Origin: Allodiplogaster sudhausi
Lineage: Eukaryota; Nematoda; Chromadorea; Rhabditida; Diplogasteridae
DNA: 64,000 nt
Assembly (NCBI GenBank): GCA_945643635.1
Contig: CALZFC010000277.1
Coordinates: 1-64,000, forward strand
Direction: 5' to 3'
Position 1 is the first letter of the stretch, and each line of letters opens with the position of its first letter. The translations under genes and the position numbers were made by a program. The notes below the pieces were generated by a model. The model ran no database searches. It was not told where the DNA came from and worked only from the letters and a program-made list of their open reading frames with translations. This document shows positions 12,001-23,138 of this stretch, one piece after another.

Positions 12001-12809
12001 CTAACGCTACTGTATAATTATTCGCCAGATACTTCCTTTAAACCTTCTCCAAGTATCACTTGGCTTTTGAGTGAAGTTTAGCCATTTTCTAAAGTAAACC
12101 GGCATAAAACCGCATGAAGTTTCAATATGTACTCCTTAATATTTCACTCTACCCACGTTTCTGTTTTTTTCCCATATTGAATAACACGGCTGAGAGTGAA
12201 ACTGACGAGCTGTGAACGCGGGACTGGCACCTGAGAAGGCACCGCCGCGACTGAGAACGGCCAGCACAAAAGACGTGAATTCATAGCCAGCTGCCACGAC
12301 TAGAGAGGTGGATTACGACAAGTTATTGCTTTCAGTCGTTTATCTTTGCGTAGTTCTAACCTGAGCACGCGACCTCCTTAGAGAAGACGATGCTCTCCAA
12401 GAATGCAGTTGTCGACAAAATCGCTTGGTGCAAGCGGTCGTACGTTACAAAATCGGAATAGTCAGAGCCGTTTATCTGCAAAAAAAGCAATTTGGAATAA
12501 GATTTTTTTTCTTGAATCAATACTTTACAATACGTTCATTTTGAGGTTTTTTCTATGATACGTTTCTTTTAAAGTCAAATTATTTAAATACAACTATCGC
12601 GGAAGTGTCTCATTATTGGGCCAAGAAAGTCTCCCAGCCAAAATATTGCAAGGAACGAAAGGAGTGGAACTGACAAAAGCTTTCTTCCCATGCTGCTCTG
12701 CTATAATTCTTCGTATGCTCTTCGGAATCATATCGTGAATCGTCTCATTCGACGGTTGAACCGAACCGAACGGAGAAGTCTGCGGCATCGCGCTCCCTGC
12801 TGCACTCAT
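9027..12809 (-). CDS. Acyl-CoA synthetase / 4-coumarate-CoA-ligase-like enzyme
   Basis: ATP-dependent acid-CoA ligase of the adenylate-forming (ANL) family: acid + ATP + CoA to acyl-CoA + AMP + PPi. Thirteen minus exons: 12675-12809 (ATG), 12361-12475, 12207-12299, 11298-11404, 11072-11191, 10629-10727, 10427-10521, 10216-10382, 9902-9996, 9654-9795, 9501-9583, 9202-9364 and 9027-9148. Together they encode about 510 residues, normal for the family. Recognisable parts are the GFGMTE motif, [16 protein letters not shown], the hinge core [20 protein letters not shown] and the C-terminal catalytic-Lys segment [11 protein letters not shown]. The end SKI resembles a type-1 peroxisomal targeting signal, so peroxisomal location is plausible. 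The frame is broken near 9980 (one base after GFGMTE) and near 10333 (about eight bases at FMAK), and the phase at the 10727/11072 junction is off by one. The rest splices perfectly, so either assembly error or early decay fits. Substrate is unknown. Confidence 0.88.
9365..9500 (-). repeat. Tandemly duplicated 68-bp intron with AG|GT junction
   Basis: The gap between two ligase exons consists of two 68-base copies (9365-9432 and 9433-9500) differing at about a dozen positions. In the sense direction each copy starts with a donor GTGCC and ends with an acceptor CTTCCAG. The middle junction is therefore CTTCCAG|GTGCC, a complete acceptor followed at once by a donor. The sequence can be removed as one intron or as two introns with a zero-length exon between. 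Confidence 0.85.
10797..10998. mobile_element. MITE family A, copy 1
   Basis: About 200-bp inverted-repeat element with ends TTTTAAAGGAGGGCGATCAC and CGCACTCCTTTAAA and an inner palindrome around CGTGCTATTT/AAATAGCACG. It has no coding capacity. It lies in a ligase intron. Other copies are at 25034-25226 and 29848-30041. Confidence 0.8.
11755..12041. mobile_element. MITE family B, copy 1
   Basis: About 285-bp element with ends TTTAAAGGATGTATCCGG and CCAGATACTTCCTTTAAA, non-coding, in a ligase intron. Shared inner phrases include TTGGCGTAAAACAT, GGCGGGTAGA and GAGCGCGCGCATTC. Other copies are at 16355-16644 (opposite orientation) and 52491-52775. Confidence 0.82.
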
Positions 12810-13077
12810 TCAGTGATGCACTTAGGTTCAATCAATATATATAGTTCAAAAGTCGAATCATCGCTCTAAGCTTTTTTGGGCTAGTAAGCAAAATTATAAA
12901 TAATAACTTTTTTTTTTAAACAAAATCAAATTTAAGAATAAATGTTTTATTTTGAGCGGATACTAGTGATAGGCTTTGTAAGCGAACAACTGGCGCTATT
13001 TGTCAAGGTTCTTCATTTGAGCAGCTAACCTTGAACGTCACGCAAAGAACGAGCACGCAAAGGACACAAGATTTATC

Positions 13078-13509
13078 AAGTGGGTTAAAGGAACTATCCA
13101 TGGAGTTTAGAAGCCGCTTGTGAAAAACAAACGTTTGAATTCGCGCATGATATTGCAAAAAATTTTGGCGGTATGCTAGCACCGTATCCATCTCAACAAA
13201 CTACACTTTGTGAGCCTTTTTCTCTCTGCCTCTCTTCTCTTCCCTCGAATCTCAAGCGTGGCTTGCCGTTTCGCACCTAGTTTGCACCTTCTCTCTTGTA
13301 GAATGAGGGTGTGCATGCGGTTAAAGTAGGCAAGGGGTGATGACGTCACTCCCTAAATTCTACAGTACTGCGTGAGGAAAATGTGGTTTTTCTCCTCAGG
13401 GCCCCTTCAGGACGCATTGTCACTTTTCCTAATGATGTTTCTAGTTGAACCGGATAGTATAAACAAAAATTCAGCAACATTGTAATCTCCATGGATAGCT
13501 CCTTTAAGT
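13078..13509. mobile_element. Inverted-repeat element, family C
   Basis: The two ends are near-perfect inverted repeats, TTAAAGGAACTATCCATGGAG-like at 13083 and CTCCATGGATAGCTCCTTTAA at 13487-13507. The 390-base interior shows no supported gene. Its TTAAAGGA terminus is shared with families A and B. The possible reading frames inside are short and have no splice context. Confidence 0.6.
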
Positions 13510-13925
13510 AATGAGAATCGAAGAGTCGAGATTGTTGTTCCAATTGGAGTTCGTAGTCATCTCGTTCATTTGAGTGCGACTGCTGCCGAATTCTCTACTT
13601 AAACACATATAGACCATCTAAGATGTGTGAGCATCTGCAATTGCATGCAGTTTGACCTGTATTCTGAGTTCGCCGAAAACAATGACAATGAAGTGAAAAA
13701 AGGCGAAATCACACTATCTTCCCCCCGCGCTTAAACCAACATTGGAATATCTAAATTATCATTTTGATTAATTTGATCCCCAGAAGATCGACAATGACCT
13801 TTTGGTGTCTCATTTATTTGTCTTTAAGACCATTTGTTTACTGATTCTGCTAAAGGAGTTTATTGTAACTTTCAAGGAGACTGAGAAATCAAAACATTTC
13901 TTTATGCGAAGAAAATGACGAGGGT

Positions 13926-14348
13926 TCAGTTGGCGGGGAAAACGGTGACATTATCCGGAGCAGCGAATTCCTCATCGTGGGTGCGAGGTGCTCCCCCGTA
14001 ATTGCCTCCATTCTTCTTCTGCCACTTCTTACACGCGAAGATCAGGGCTGAAAATGAGATCTTGATATATTTCGCTCTTCTGAAAATCAATAATAAAAGT
14101 AGACAAATATCTACCAAACATCAAATGCCCACGAAGAATTTCTGCGGAAACTAACAACCGCAAATGACAACGAGAAGAGCAGCAACAGCGAAGATTGGCG
14201 GGTGGATGGAGGACACGTCAACGACCTGAGGGCCATTCTCGACGAGGGAGAAGTCGGCGGAACGAATTCTCCTCCCTTTCTTTTTGGGTTAGAAGATAAC
14301 TTTGACAGGATACGTGACGACGTCCGCGAGAACGCCCCAAAATCCCAT
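13926..14348 (-). CDS. Small single-pass membrane protein, unrecognised
   Basis: Three minus exons. The first (14301-14348) starts MGFWGVLADVVTYPVK. The second (about 14159-14268) reads FSLVENGPQVVDVSSIHPP followed by a hydrophobic span IFAVAALLVVIC. The third (13926-14047) continues ALIFACKKWQKKNGGNYGG and ends DNVTVFPAN with a TGA. The second junction splices exactly in phase and completes the transmembrane helix, followed by a basic stop-transfer cluster KKWQKK and a polar tail. The first junction is not clean, so an exon or a base may be missing. Predicted product is about 90 residues with one membrane helix near the middle. I do not recognise a family. The basic cluster places the tail in the cytoplasm. 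Confidence 0.55.
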
Positions 14349-14435
14349 GATTTCAGAGAAGACAGTCAGAACCGGAAGCCGGTGTCTCTAGAAGCAAGGA
14401 TACACGAGAATATGGCAATAATTCGCCTTTTATGA

Positions 14436-14998
14436 GCATAATGATAATTTACTTTTTAATATTCAACCTCTGTTGCATGACCTATGCAAAACAATTGATT
14501 TGTCTTTTTTTTGCAAATATTTGCAGCAGTATCTGCAGAAGCAATTTAAATCTTATAAATTTGCTACATAAAAACGTAATCATTCTATAAACAATCCAAA
14601 TAAAAGGAATTACAATATATGCCCAAAGACATATGCGAGACTATATAATAACATTTTCATGCCTCAATAATGTTACGTGTACAGAAGTGAAAACGCTTTC
14701 TGCAGCGATATATTCCACTTGCCCTATTTGGCCGCGTCCGCTATAGTCGACGCAGCGTTGACCCCTCGCCGTTGCACGGTACTCTATGTACATATGGGGG
14801 CAGTCGGAGTGTGCCCGCGTTCTTCTTCTATGTATGTCCCCTTATATGAAAAAGCAATGTATGGCTTATCAACAAACCATATTAAAGAGCGGTGGTTCAA
14901 GTTCACAGTTCTGTTGTACATACATGCAGACAAGTTTACTAGCAAGTAGGCATAGTAAAAACAAGTCGGTGATCAGTGGAGTGGAAGTGGTGAGAAAT
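14436..14998. other. Intergenic, no gene seen
   Basis: AT-rich with one more GC-rich patch at about 14690-14850. The open frames in that patch lack splice signals and recognisable motifs. Confidence 0.4.
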
Positions 14999-15046
14999 CT
15001 ATGAGTACTTGTTGTGGTTGTTATAATCGCACTTATAACAGAAATT
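14999..15046 (-). pseudogene. Remnant copy of a zinc-knuckle exon end
   Basis: The minus strand reads NFCYKCDYNNHNKYS and stop, closely resembling the last knuckle and stop of the gene at 15623 (AFCYKCGYDNHNYALCNY). The final Cys of the knuckle is missing. It looks like a duplicated and decayed 3' end. Confidence 0.5.
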
Positions 15047-15359
15047 GACGTTGGCGAATGATCCGTGGAAGCGACCTCCTCCGCGTCATCATTGTTTCCA
15101 CTGATCTCACTAATATCTCTGATAGAGGAAGGCACCGAATGTTGTGGTTGCCTGTAACGATGTATTTTATTTAACCGATCTTTTTTGTAACCTACTTTTC
15201 CTTTTCCTTATAGACGTGGGAGTCAATCAACTGGCGAATCTATCCCTCTTGTACGCGTCGTTCAGTATGCCGATGTGCAGGGGATCTCCCAGTTGCCACA
15301 TGTAATAAATGACAAGGTTTATCGGAAGCACACAATAATGTCGGAAGGTTCAGTGTAAT

Positions 15360-15475
15360 CTTAAATCGAGAGCCGTGTACATAATGTACTGAACTAATGT
15401 AAGAATGAACCGAGAGCCATGTAAATAATGTACTAAAGTAAATGTAAGAATGAAAGCAAATGTAAGAATGAACTG
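15360..15475. repeat. Short direct repeat, about 46-bp unit
   Basis: The phrase GAGAGCCRTGTAMATAATGT followed by ACTRAASTAATGTAAGAATG occurs twice in a row, with a third partial AATGTAAGAATGAA. The surrounding 15050-15620 holds no supported gene. Confidence 0.7.
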
Positions 15476-15622
15476 CGTAAAAATAATGAAGTTCATAAAA
15501 TATATTGAAAATCTCAAGAAAAGTAATGATGAAGTACGTACTGATATGATAAACTGCAAAATATGGAAAAAATCTTATCTCTAGATACATAGATCATATA
15601 GATAGATAGATATCAGTTTAGA

Positions 15623-15957
15623 TTAATAATTGCAGAGCGCGTAGTTGTGGTTGTCATACCCACATTTATAGCAGAACGCTTTCTTCCTGCATTCCCTACC
15701 GTGTTCGTTGAGACAGATGAAGCAGATGTTCATCTCTACCGCTTGATCGCTACTGTCGTCCGCGGTAGAGAAGCTTCTGCACGAGTTAAATGCGTGGCCC
15801 ATGCTTCCGCAGAAGGCACAGTATGCCTTCCTCTGAGCACGGGCCCAGGCGCGCGCCGCCTCGTACCTGCTCAGGCGTTGGTCCAATACCTGCGGCCCTT
15901 GCCGATGTGAAGAGGAGGGAGGGGTCGTGGACGGCGGGCTGCCGTCTCCCGCCAGAA
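15623..15957 (-). CDS. Triple CCHC zinc-knuckle protein (3' exon)
   Basis: A minus-strand frame runs from about 15957 to a TAA at 15623 and contains three consecutive zinc knuckles: CAFCGSMGHAFNSC (CX2CX4HX4C), CFICLNEHGREC (CX2CX3HX4C) and CYKCGYDNHNYALC. They are preceded by a basic helix RLSRYEAARAWARAQRKAY and a Ser/Pro-rich stretch. Such arrays bind single-stranded RNA or DNA and occur in cellular RNA-binding proteins and in retroelement gag proteins. There is no in-frame ATG in a good context, so upstream exons are probably missing. A BEL/Pao or other gag relic cannot be excluded, but no protease or RT is adjacent. Confidence 0.6.
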
Positions 15958-16354
15958 AAAAAAGGATGATACGATTAAAGAGAGAATGTGATAGATATCC
16001 GGGAATTTAAATACCTAATTATTCATGGTATACGACGACGGTGAAATAGATCCCGATGACTCATGTGGTCCCATGAATTGCGAGTGCAATGCTAGTAAAT
16101 GTAATAGTAGATTCCGGACTGACGCCATATTTTAATGAGCTAGAAGATTCGGAATAGTTCAAAAATAGGAACGGCGTCTCCGTTTTCTCGACCACATTTC
16201 AAACGCTACCCAGTGCAAAATATGATTCAAAAACGCGTTAGGCAACGATTGCCAAAATTCAAGTAGTTTCAAAGTATTAATTGGGCTTTTTTCCCACAGA
16301 CAGGAGAGTGGCGCTCATGGTCAGCTTGTTGAGAATTAAATCGCATGTTCGTTC

Positions 16355-16644
16355 ATTAAAGGAAGTATGTATCCGGCGAATAATTATACAGTAGCGCTAG
16401 AGAACCACTTTGAATGCGCGCGCTCATAAAGTTGCCTGTCGCTCGGTCGAGAGAGCATGCGAAATAGGAGGGCGACTCAGACCTACCGTAGCTAATTCTC
16501 TACCCGCCAGTTTTCACGTTACTATCGCTCAGAGAGTAATGGAAGAAAATCGCTCAAACTTTCAGGATATATGTTTTACGCCAAGATGAAGTTATCCATA
16601 TAGAGAAAACCCTAGGTTAATTATTCCTCGGATACCTCCTTTAA
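16355..16644. mobile_element. MITE family B, copy 2 (inverted)
   Basis: Ends TTAAAGGAAGTATGTATCCGG and CGGATACCTCCTTTAA. The interior matches copies 1 and 3 in reverse orientation, including the TAGCTAATTCTCTACCCGCC segment. It is intergenic. Confidence 0.82.
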
Positions 16645-18380
16645 GATGAATTATTAACAACAATAGCATCCAAACGACTCACAAGCAGGGAGAAATGACC
16701 AAGTACTTCAATATATTGATGCAGATACTAACAATATGGCGTACCTTATTTGTATGTGTCATAGTAGGTGAACGAAGATCTAGCCATATGTACGATGGCG
16801 GCTTCTTCGAATACGCCTTGTTTATGAAGGCAATAACCTGAAACTCTTGTCAAATTTTCATGCGAAAACATGGCTTTTTTTTTTAAATTTTAATGCACGC
16901 AGCAGTAAATACCATGCAAATTATCCACGAATCAAGGAGAATTGTGAAAAAAACACAACGGTCAGACTTTGAGAGAAAAAGTCCAGCAGCGAGGACGCCT
17001 TATTACCTACCATTGCGCTGTAGAGAGGAAATTAATTAATCTCTTTCTCTCTCTCTCTCTACATATCTATATCTCTCCCTCTCTCTCTCTCTTGGATCAA
17101 GTTGTTCCTTCGGGATTTCCCGCGCAAATCCTTTTCTTCTCTAGTCTCTCTCACAAGTCTCTTCATCTCTTGTTGCTCTCTGTGCCTATGGTCCATCTTT
17201 CTCTCTGCTTCTTTCCACTCTCTCTTCTTGCCCGACCTGTGTTCGGCAATGAATTTGAACGAGTGCAAGTGAAGAGAGCGGGAAAGAGAGAAAGGATATG
17301 AGTGCTAATCTGCTTGCCTTAGTGAGCCAAAGTGAGCCTGGCCTGACCCAGCAATTGTTCTCGCAATTCCAATGGCCCTCTCGCCTGTGCATATGGCCAG
17401 ATGGGTTTGCAGAGAGCGATTATCTTATCTTATGTGGCGTGGCAATGGTGAGAGGGGACCATGGATGGAGGAAGGCCAACCGAGCAGATTCACTCAGTCT
17501 CAAGAAAAGACTTCATCGTCTCCTTCTTTCCACAACCTCGTCGTGGCATAACAAGCAGCATGCTCCATCCTCTTCTTATCTTGTCACATGCGAAATGCAG
17601 GCACACTTTCATTCGCTTCGAAAAATACCCAGACAGAGTTTAGGGAAGGAGAAAATGTCAGTACGGGAAAACAATTCGTAAGAACACATTCTGCTGTCAG
17701 AGTGGAAAACAAAAGCGAAAGAGTGAAAGAGAATGAGATAATGACAGTCTTGAGAGAAAGCTCGTAATCTTGAGAAAGAGAGAGATATGACGAGGGAGAG
17801 AGACAGATAAAAGGCAAGAGAGAGCCAGAGAGAGAGAGAGGGAGAGAGAGAGAATGAGAGAGTCTTCGAAATGTTCCCCTGTCTGCTTTTTCTATTTCAG
17901 CACATATAGGAGATTCTTACGATACTGACCTCTCATCTATTGTGCTTATACAGATAGATAATTGCTAGGAAATCCTCTGTTAGATGCTCAAAAATTCTTC
18001 ACTCCTTTAAATACTCTAAGCAATCTAACCAAATGAAGAAAAAAATGAAATGGAAATTCTCAAGCTTGCTCCGTTATATTTCGCTCGGTGGGATCTTCAA
18101 GATTCCCATTGTTCAGTGGAGCTTACAGAATTTGTCAAATATCAACGGATATCAAATGTGTCAAACATCAAATATCAAATAGCAATAATAACCGAACACT
18201 TTTTGTATTTTTGATTCGAGTGATTGAAGAAATTCGGACTACCAATCACCATAACAGTCAACGTTTGTTGTGGAACAGCAATGTGATTTCAAACACTTGT
18301 TTATTCAGGGTGGCTAGGCGGAGAGCTGGAGAGGAGAAGGCAAGGGGAGAGGAGGAGGCGGGGAGAGACGCAGAGAGTTC
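16645..18380. other. Intergenic with CT/GA microsatellites
   Basis: CT runs at 17040-17095 and GA runs at 17760-17866. Open frames near 17298-17681 overlap in several registers and show no motif, signal peptide or splice pattern, so I do not call a gene. The remainder is AT-rich. Confidence 0.5.
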
Positions 18381-18389
18381 CAAGGTGGC

Positions 18390-19775
18390 CTAGAAGCAGC
18401 CGGGTCCCTTCTCCCAGTCGTAAGGGAACTCCTGCACGTGCTGGTTCTGGAGGGCGCATCAGATTGTAGATCTGCTGGTAGTTCGGAGAACTTGTGCGCG
18501 TCGGTGATACTGTGAATCGAGTTCAATCATTTCTAATGTCTTTGAGATGAGGATTAAATAGAAAAGTGACATCATGGCCTGCTGGTACTCGGGCGGGCAT
18601 TCGGCGAAGAGTTCGTTGACGGCCGGAGGCTGGCGGCAGCGCTGTTTGTACTGGCCGACCTGGTTCATGTCCTGCACGTTCTTCCACGGCAGGTTCCCAG
18701 TCGTCAGCTCGACCTGACCAGGAAATTCGAATCTTATTGAATTCTGTGAAATAATTCAAATAGATATATTGGCGGGAAATTCAAACCTGCATGTAGATCC
18801 AAGTCTCGACGTCGTCCTTGCGGCACAGCTCCCTCTGGAGATGGCACGAGATCGGCGCGTAGCGGACGGTGCCGCGGAAGCCGGCGGCCTGGCGCGGCTT
18901 GCGCCTCACTCCCTGCTCGTTCGTGAACTTGCGGCACATGCCGAAGTCGAGGACGTACACCTGCAAGTGCGCATTGGGGATACTGTAGCACTAAAATGGT
19001 TTTTATTCTAAGACTCCTTTTTACAGATTGAAAGAACGACCTTGCGGAGCTCGCCGAGCTCAGCGTGTAGTAGTTGCCGGGCTTGACGTCGCGGTGGAGG
19101 TAGCCGATGCCGTGGAGACTATTATTATGCTAACTGAATCCTCAGAAACCTTCGAGAGCCTCGAGCGTCTGGATTCCGACGGAAAGGGCGGTGCCCAGCG
19201 AAAGATGCTGGGCGGGGTTCTCCTTGCGCAGGTCCTGCAGCGACTTTCCGACCAACGTCATCACGACGTAGTTGAACGAGCCGTAGCGACCCTGCAAGCA
19301 AAGACAATTATTATTTTGTCTTTAGATCTTCCTAAGTTAGTCCAGAAATCGATGGAATCGTCGTAATTCTTCAGCTTGCCTAGTCCTCGATCTTGCAGAA
19401 GTGACGGCCGCTCTTCTTCGCCAGCTCAGACAGCACGAAGACCTCCATCTTGAGCACCTGAAATAACGATTCACTTAATTATGTGTCGTTTAAAAATACC
19501 TGAAATATTCAAATGCTGATATCATGGAAATAACCTGGATCTGCTCGTTGACTCCTTCGACCTTGAGGGCGTACTCCCCGTTAGACTGGCTGTCTTTCAC
19601 TTTGTAGACCGCGCCGAAACCGCCCTCTCCCAACTTCTTGGTGATAAGCCAGCGTTCCACCTGAAACAATGACCGATTAGGGGTTCATTTTCATTTCTCT
19701 ATAGGTTGTAGTAGGCGGGCGGAGCCTGCTACCGACTTGAGTGCCAGGGTTGAGCTGAACGAGTTCGGCTGCCAT
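18390..19775 (-). CDS. TTBK/casein-kinase-1-like protein kinase (frameshifted)
   Basis: Ser/Thr kinase of the nematode-expanded tau-tubulin-kinase-like group. Minus exons: 19737-19775 (MAAELVQLNPGTQ), 19535-19660 (Gly loop GEGGFGAVYKV, Lys in YALKVE), 19382-19457 (KMEVFVLSEL), 19150-19291 (NYVVMTLVGKSLQDL), 19041-19118 (catalytic loop YLHRDVKPGN), 18787-18960 (LDFGMCRKF, then RGTVRYAP), 18571-18713 (TGNLPWKN) and 18390-18509 (ends YDWEKGPGCF). The VAIK-type Lys, HRD and DFG are all present, so the ancestral enzyme was active. The frame is broken by an in-frame TAG near 19382, an indel after PGNYYT near 19070, a phase mismatch at the 19118 acceptor and two indels in the last exon. The product as printed would be truncated. 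It is either decayed or an assembly problem. Confidence 0.85.
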
Positions 19776-20695
19776 GACTGCTGCGAGACGAGACGACTCT
19801 TAGACGAGAGGAAGGGGCTGGAGACTCGTTGAGAGGCAGCCAACCAGCGAAGTACGGCGGAGTTGAAATGAATCTTCTGCCCAGAATCAGCTCTTTTATA
19901 CAGCAAAGTTGGCTGAAAATTTGGTTTTTCACCCTGTAAATGCTCCAAGGGTAACAAATTTCGAATAAAATTTGAGTTTTATTTCGAAATAATGGAAATT
20001 ACAAGAGAATTTTACACTTAAGTCCGAAATATTTCATATGCGCACGAGGGCATAGTTTGGATTAGTTCAGATTGCACGCTCTTCTCTCATGCACCTTTGA
20101 AATAGTTGTCTGGATTTCGTAACTTTTATGTGTTTTGCATTTTCTAATTCGTCGCCGAAAACGATCACTTCCGATTCGAGCAGCCATCCAAGCTGGTCGC
20201 TTCTTCTCTCTCATTCTTGTCTTTTCGTGACAGTTCGGAAAATTTCGATTATATTATAGCACACTATCGTCTGCTAGGAGAGGAACTCGAATAAAAGTCG
20301 ACGCCGCCGTCATTCCTCACTGAGTTCTGCGATAAAGTTTTCATTCAAGAAAGCTTCAATAAACACATTCAGTTTGTTATGCAACGTGAATGAAGAATGT
20401 CGTTTACTTTAATGTTCATGTCTGAATAATTATCGAAAATTGATTGGGGAAACAGGGGAGGCTTGTTAGAAGAATAGTCAATAAGCAACATTGGGTCTCA
20501 TATGCGTATTTTATTTTCCCTCAGCAAGATTGGGTGTCTTGCGAATGTGAATGATTCCTTATTATTTTTTTTGTTGTAGTACATAGATGTTTTATGGCGC
20601 ATACAAGAAGAAATATACTGACGAAAGGATATTGTTCAAATATACATTCTATAAGCACATGATTACATAATAGACATTCAAATCTCCCACGAGGA
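19776..20695. other. Intergenic between kinase and acyltransferase
   Basis: AT-rich, with a moderate open frame at about 19691-19957 that overlaps the kinase first exon on the same strand and shows no motif. Both neighbouring genes read leftwards, so this stretch should hold the kinase promoter and the acyltransferase 3' end. No specific site is recognisable. Confidence 0.4.
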
Positions 20696-22180
20696 CTACA
20701 ACAATTGAAGATGTCGATCTGCCGGCACGCCATAGCGTCCTTTCTGTTCTTCGAAGAGCTCGACAAGTCGCTCGCAGTAAAGGGCGTTCAACTTCTCGAT
20801 CTGAAGAATTCTTCTCTTTTTTACTTTCCTTTTGTTTCTCTCAGTCGCTTTTCTTTCTTCGTTTTTTGCACTTCTCCTACACAAAGGTATTATGCATATA
20901 CATATTATGCATTTAACTGGAATGCCATTTGGATGCACGTTCCAGAGGTGTCAACGGCCCGGCCCGGCCCGGCCCGCGGGCCGGGCCGGCCCAATTTCCC
21001 AGGGCCCCGGGCCGGGCCGGGCCGGGCCCAAAAAAGTTGGGCCGGCCCGCAGGGCCCGTTTGGGCCCGATAAGTACACGATGTCGTCGAGTCAAGACGAC
21101 GATGGCACTTTTAAGTGCAAAACTTTCTTCATTTGTTCGTTTTCCCACCTAAAACTTTTTCTACTATACATTAAAATGAATATTTCTAGCATGAGCATGA
21201 AAATTTTTGAATTTCAAAATTTTTTGTAGCTTTTCGGACTTTTTTCCCCCCGGATTTTTGAAAAGCGGGCTCAAACGGGCCCACGGGCCGGGCCCAAAAT
21301 TCTAGGGCCCGGAAATCGCTCGGGCCGGACTTTGGGCCCGACGGGCCGGGCCGGCCCAAAAATATTGGGCCCGTTGACACCTCTGGCACGTTCTTACTTC
21401 AAATAGATGCATATTGCTAGACGATACAAATGTGAACATTACTAAAACGACACATAATTAATGACTGAAAATAGTCGAAAACTTTTCTTGCCTGTTCGTC
21501 AGTCGGATTCTCCGTTCGCTTGACGTGGATCGGCGCGCCAACGACCAAGTTTACCGGCACTCTTAAGAGCAGAGGAATTGGGAACAATCACTTACATCTA
21601 TGCTGCCTTTTACGCTCTCACTTATTCGAATCCCTCTTTATCTTTCGATAACCGATTCTTTAAGGAAGACCATTTCGTTTTGAATTTTAAATAACTTCTT
21701 TCCTAACCTGCTCGGTATTAATGGAGCGACTCCATAAGCGACGAGAGGTGGCTGTCGTGTCAATTTCTTGTACATCTTCTCGAGCCAGTACAGGAATGTG
21801 CACACAGAAAAAATATTCGTAGTTTGTAGCGCGCGCCAAAACGATTGAGGAAGAATTCGTGAAATGGGCGCCGCGGCGCCGAAATTTTTACGAAATCGAT
21901 GTACAGTAAGAATTCGTAATCTGCGCGGCCGACAAATACACAAAGAACATTGAATTAGGAAATTCTGCTGCCAGACATGAAGTAGCGATCTCGTCCGATC
22001 TGGCAAGTTAGGCAACGTCGAGCTGCGACACTTAGATGATTTGAGAGGTTTTCGAGCTCACGGGTCGCAGAGAAAGAGAAAGAGAGAGAGAGAGAGAGAA
22101 TGAGAAAGAGAGATAGAGATAGAGAGATATGTAAATTGAGGCGGAAAGGGATCAAGATAGAGAAAGAAGAGAGTGAAATT

Positions 22181-22213
<33 letters not shown>

Positions 22214-22262
22214 GAGAGAATATCTCAATATCTTTATCTTTCAGTCTTGTTGTTCTCTTCCT

Positions 22263-22305
<43 letters not shown>

Positions 22306-22857
22306 AGTCTACCACAAATCATGCACAGAAGGGTTCTAGGACATGGGGAACACGAATCTAATTTCGGAAAAAATGTAATTTAACAAAGTTACAGTACTTC
22401 ACATGCTTTTCCTAGTTTTCATCTAAACTTTTGCACCAAAGAGTTGTCAGAGCTTCCAAAAACTTATATACGAATAGAGATGATTCGAAAAGAACGAAAT
22501 ATTCGAGTTTAACAGATCTGAAAACCCCTTCGAGCAGCATTTTACTTGAAATAGACCAAAACATATGTCAAGTAAAAGTACTGTAACTTAGTAAAATGAC
22601 AAAATAATACAAAATGAACATTATATTCGTGTTCCCCGTGGCCAAAAACCCCCCTGTGCACGATTTGGGGTCAATTAGAAAGAAAAATATTTTGCCACCC
22701 CCCCCCCCCCAACTAGGATAGCACCAAAACGACCCCCCCCCCCCCTATCACTAGGTTATCCAATGCCGAAGGTTGAATGGGTGGGTTGGTGGCCTGGTGG
22801 TTAACGTGGGAAAAATTGCGCGCGGGTGGTGGTGGTTCGGGTCCGGTCAGGAGCAAA

Positions 22858-22899
<42 letters not shown>

Positions 22900-23094
22900 A
22901 CTTCCAGGTACAGCCAACGGCATCGACTCCCATCATCACAACGGATCACAGGTTAAATTATCGACTTTTGTGAACTTTATTGGAATTTTATTCTATTTAC
23001 TGTTGCCAAACGCAGTGAAATATTCCGTTCACAAAAGATAGATAATTAGCTAACTTAATCCGTAGGATGGTGGGAGAGAGAGAGAGAGTGAGAT

Positions 23095-23138
<44 letters not shown>

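Noticed and set aside
15360..15475. CRISPR-like array
   Set aside because: Only two to three degenerate direct repeats with no unique spacers, in an animal genome. Ordinary tandem duplication.
17298..17681. 127-codon + frame
   Set aside because: Overlapping frames on both strands, no domain or splice context, adjacent to GA repeats.
20943..21385. GGGCC block as an rRNA or CpG-island promoter
   Set aside because: Exact terminal inverted repeats and an 8-bp target duplication show that it is a transposable element.
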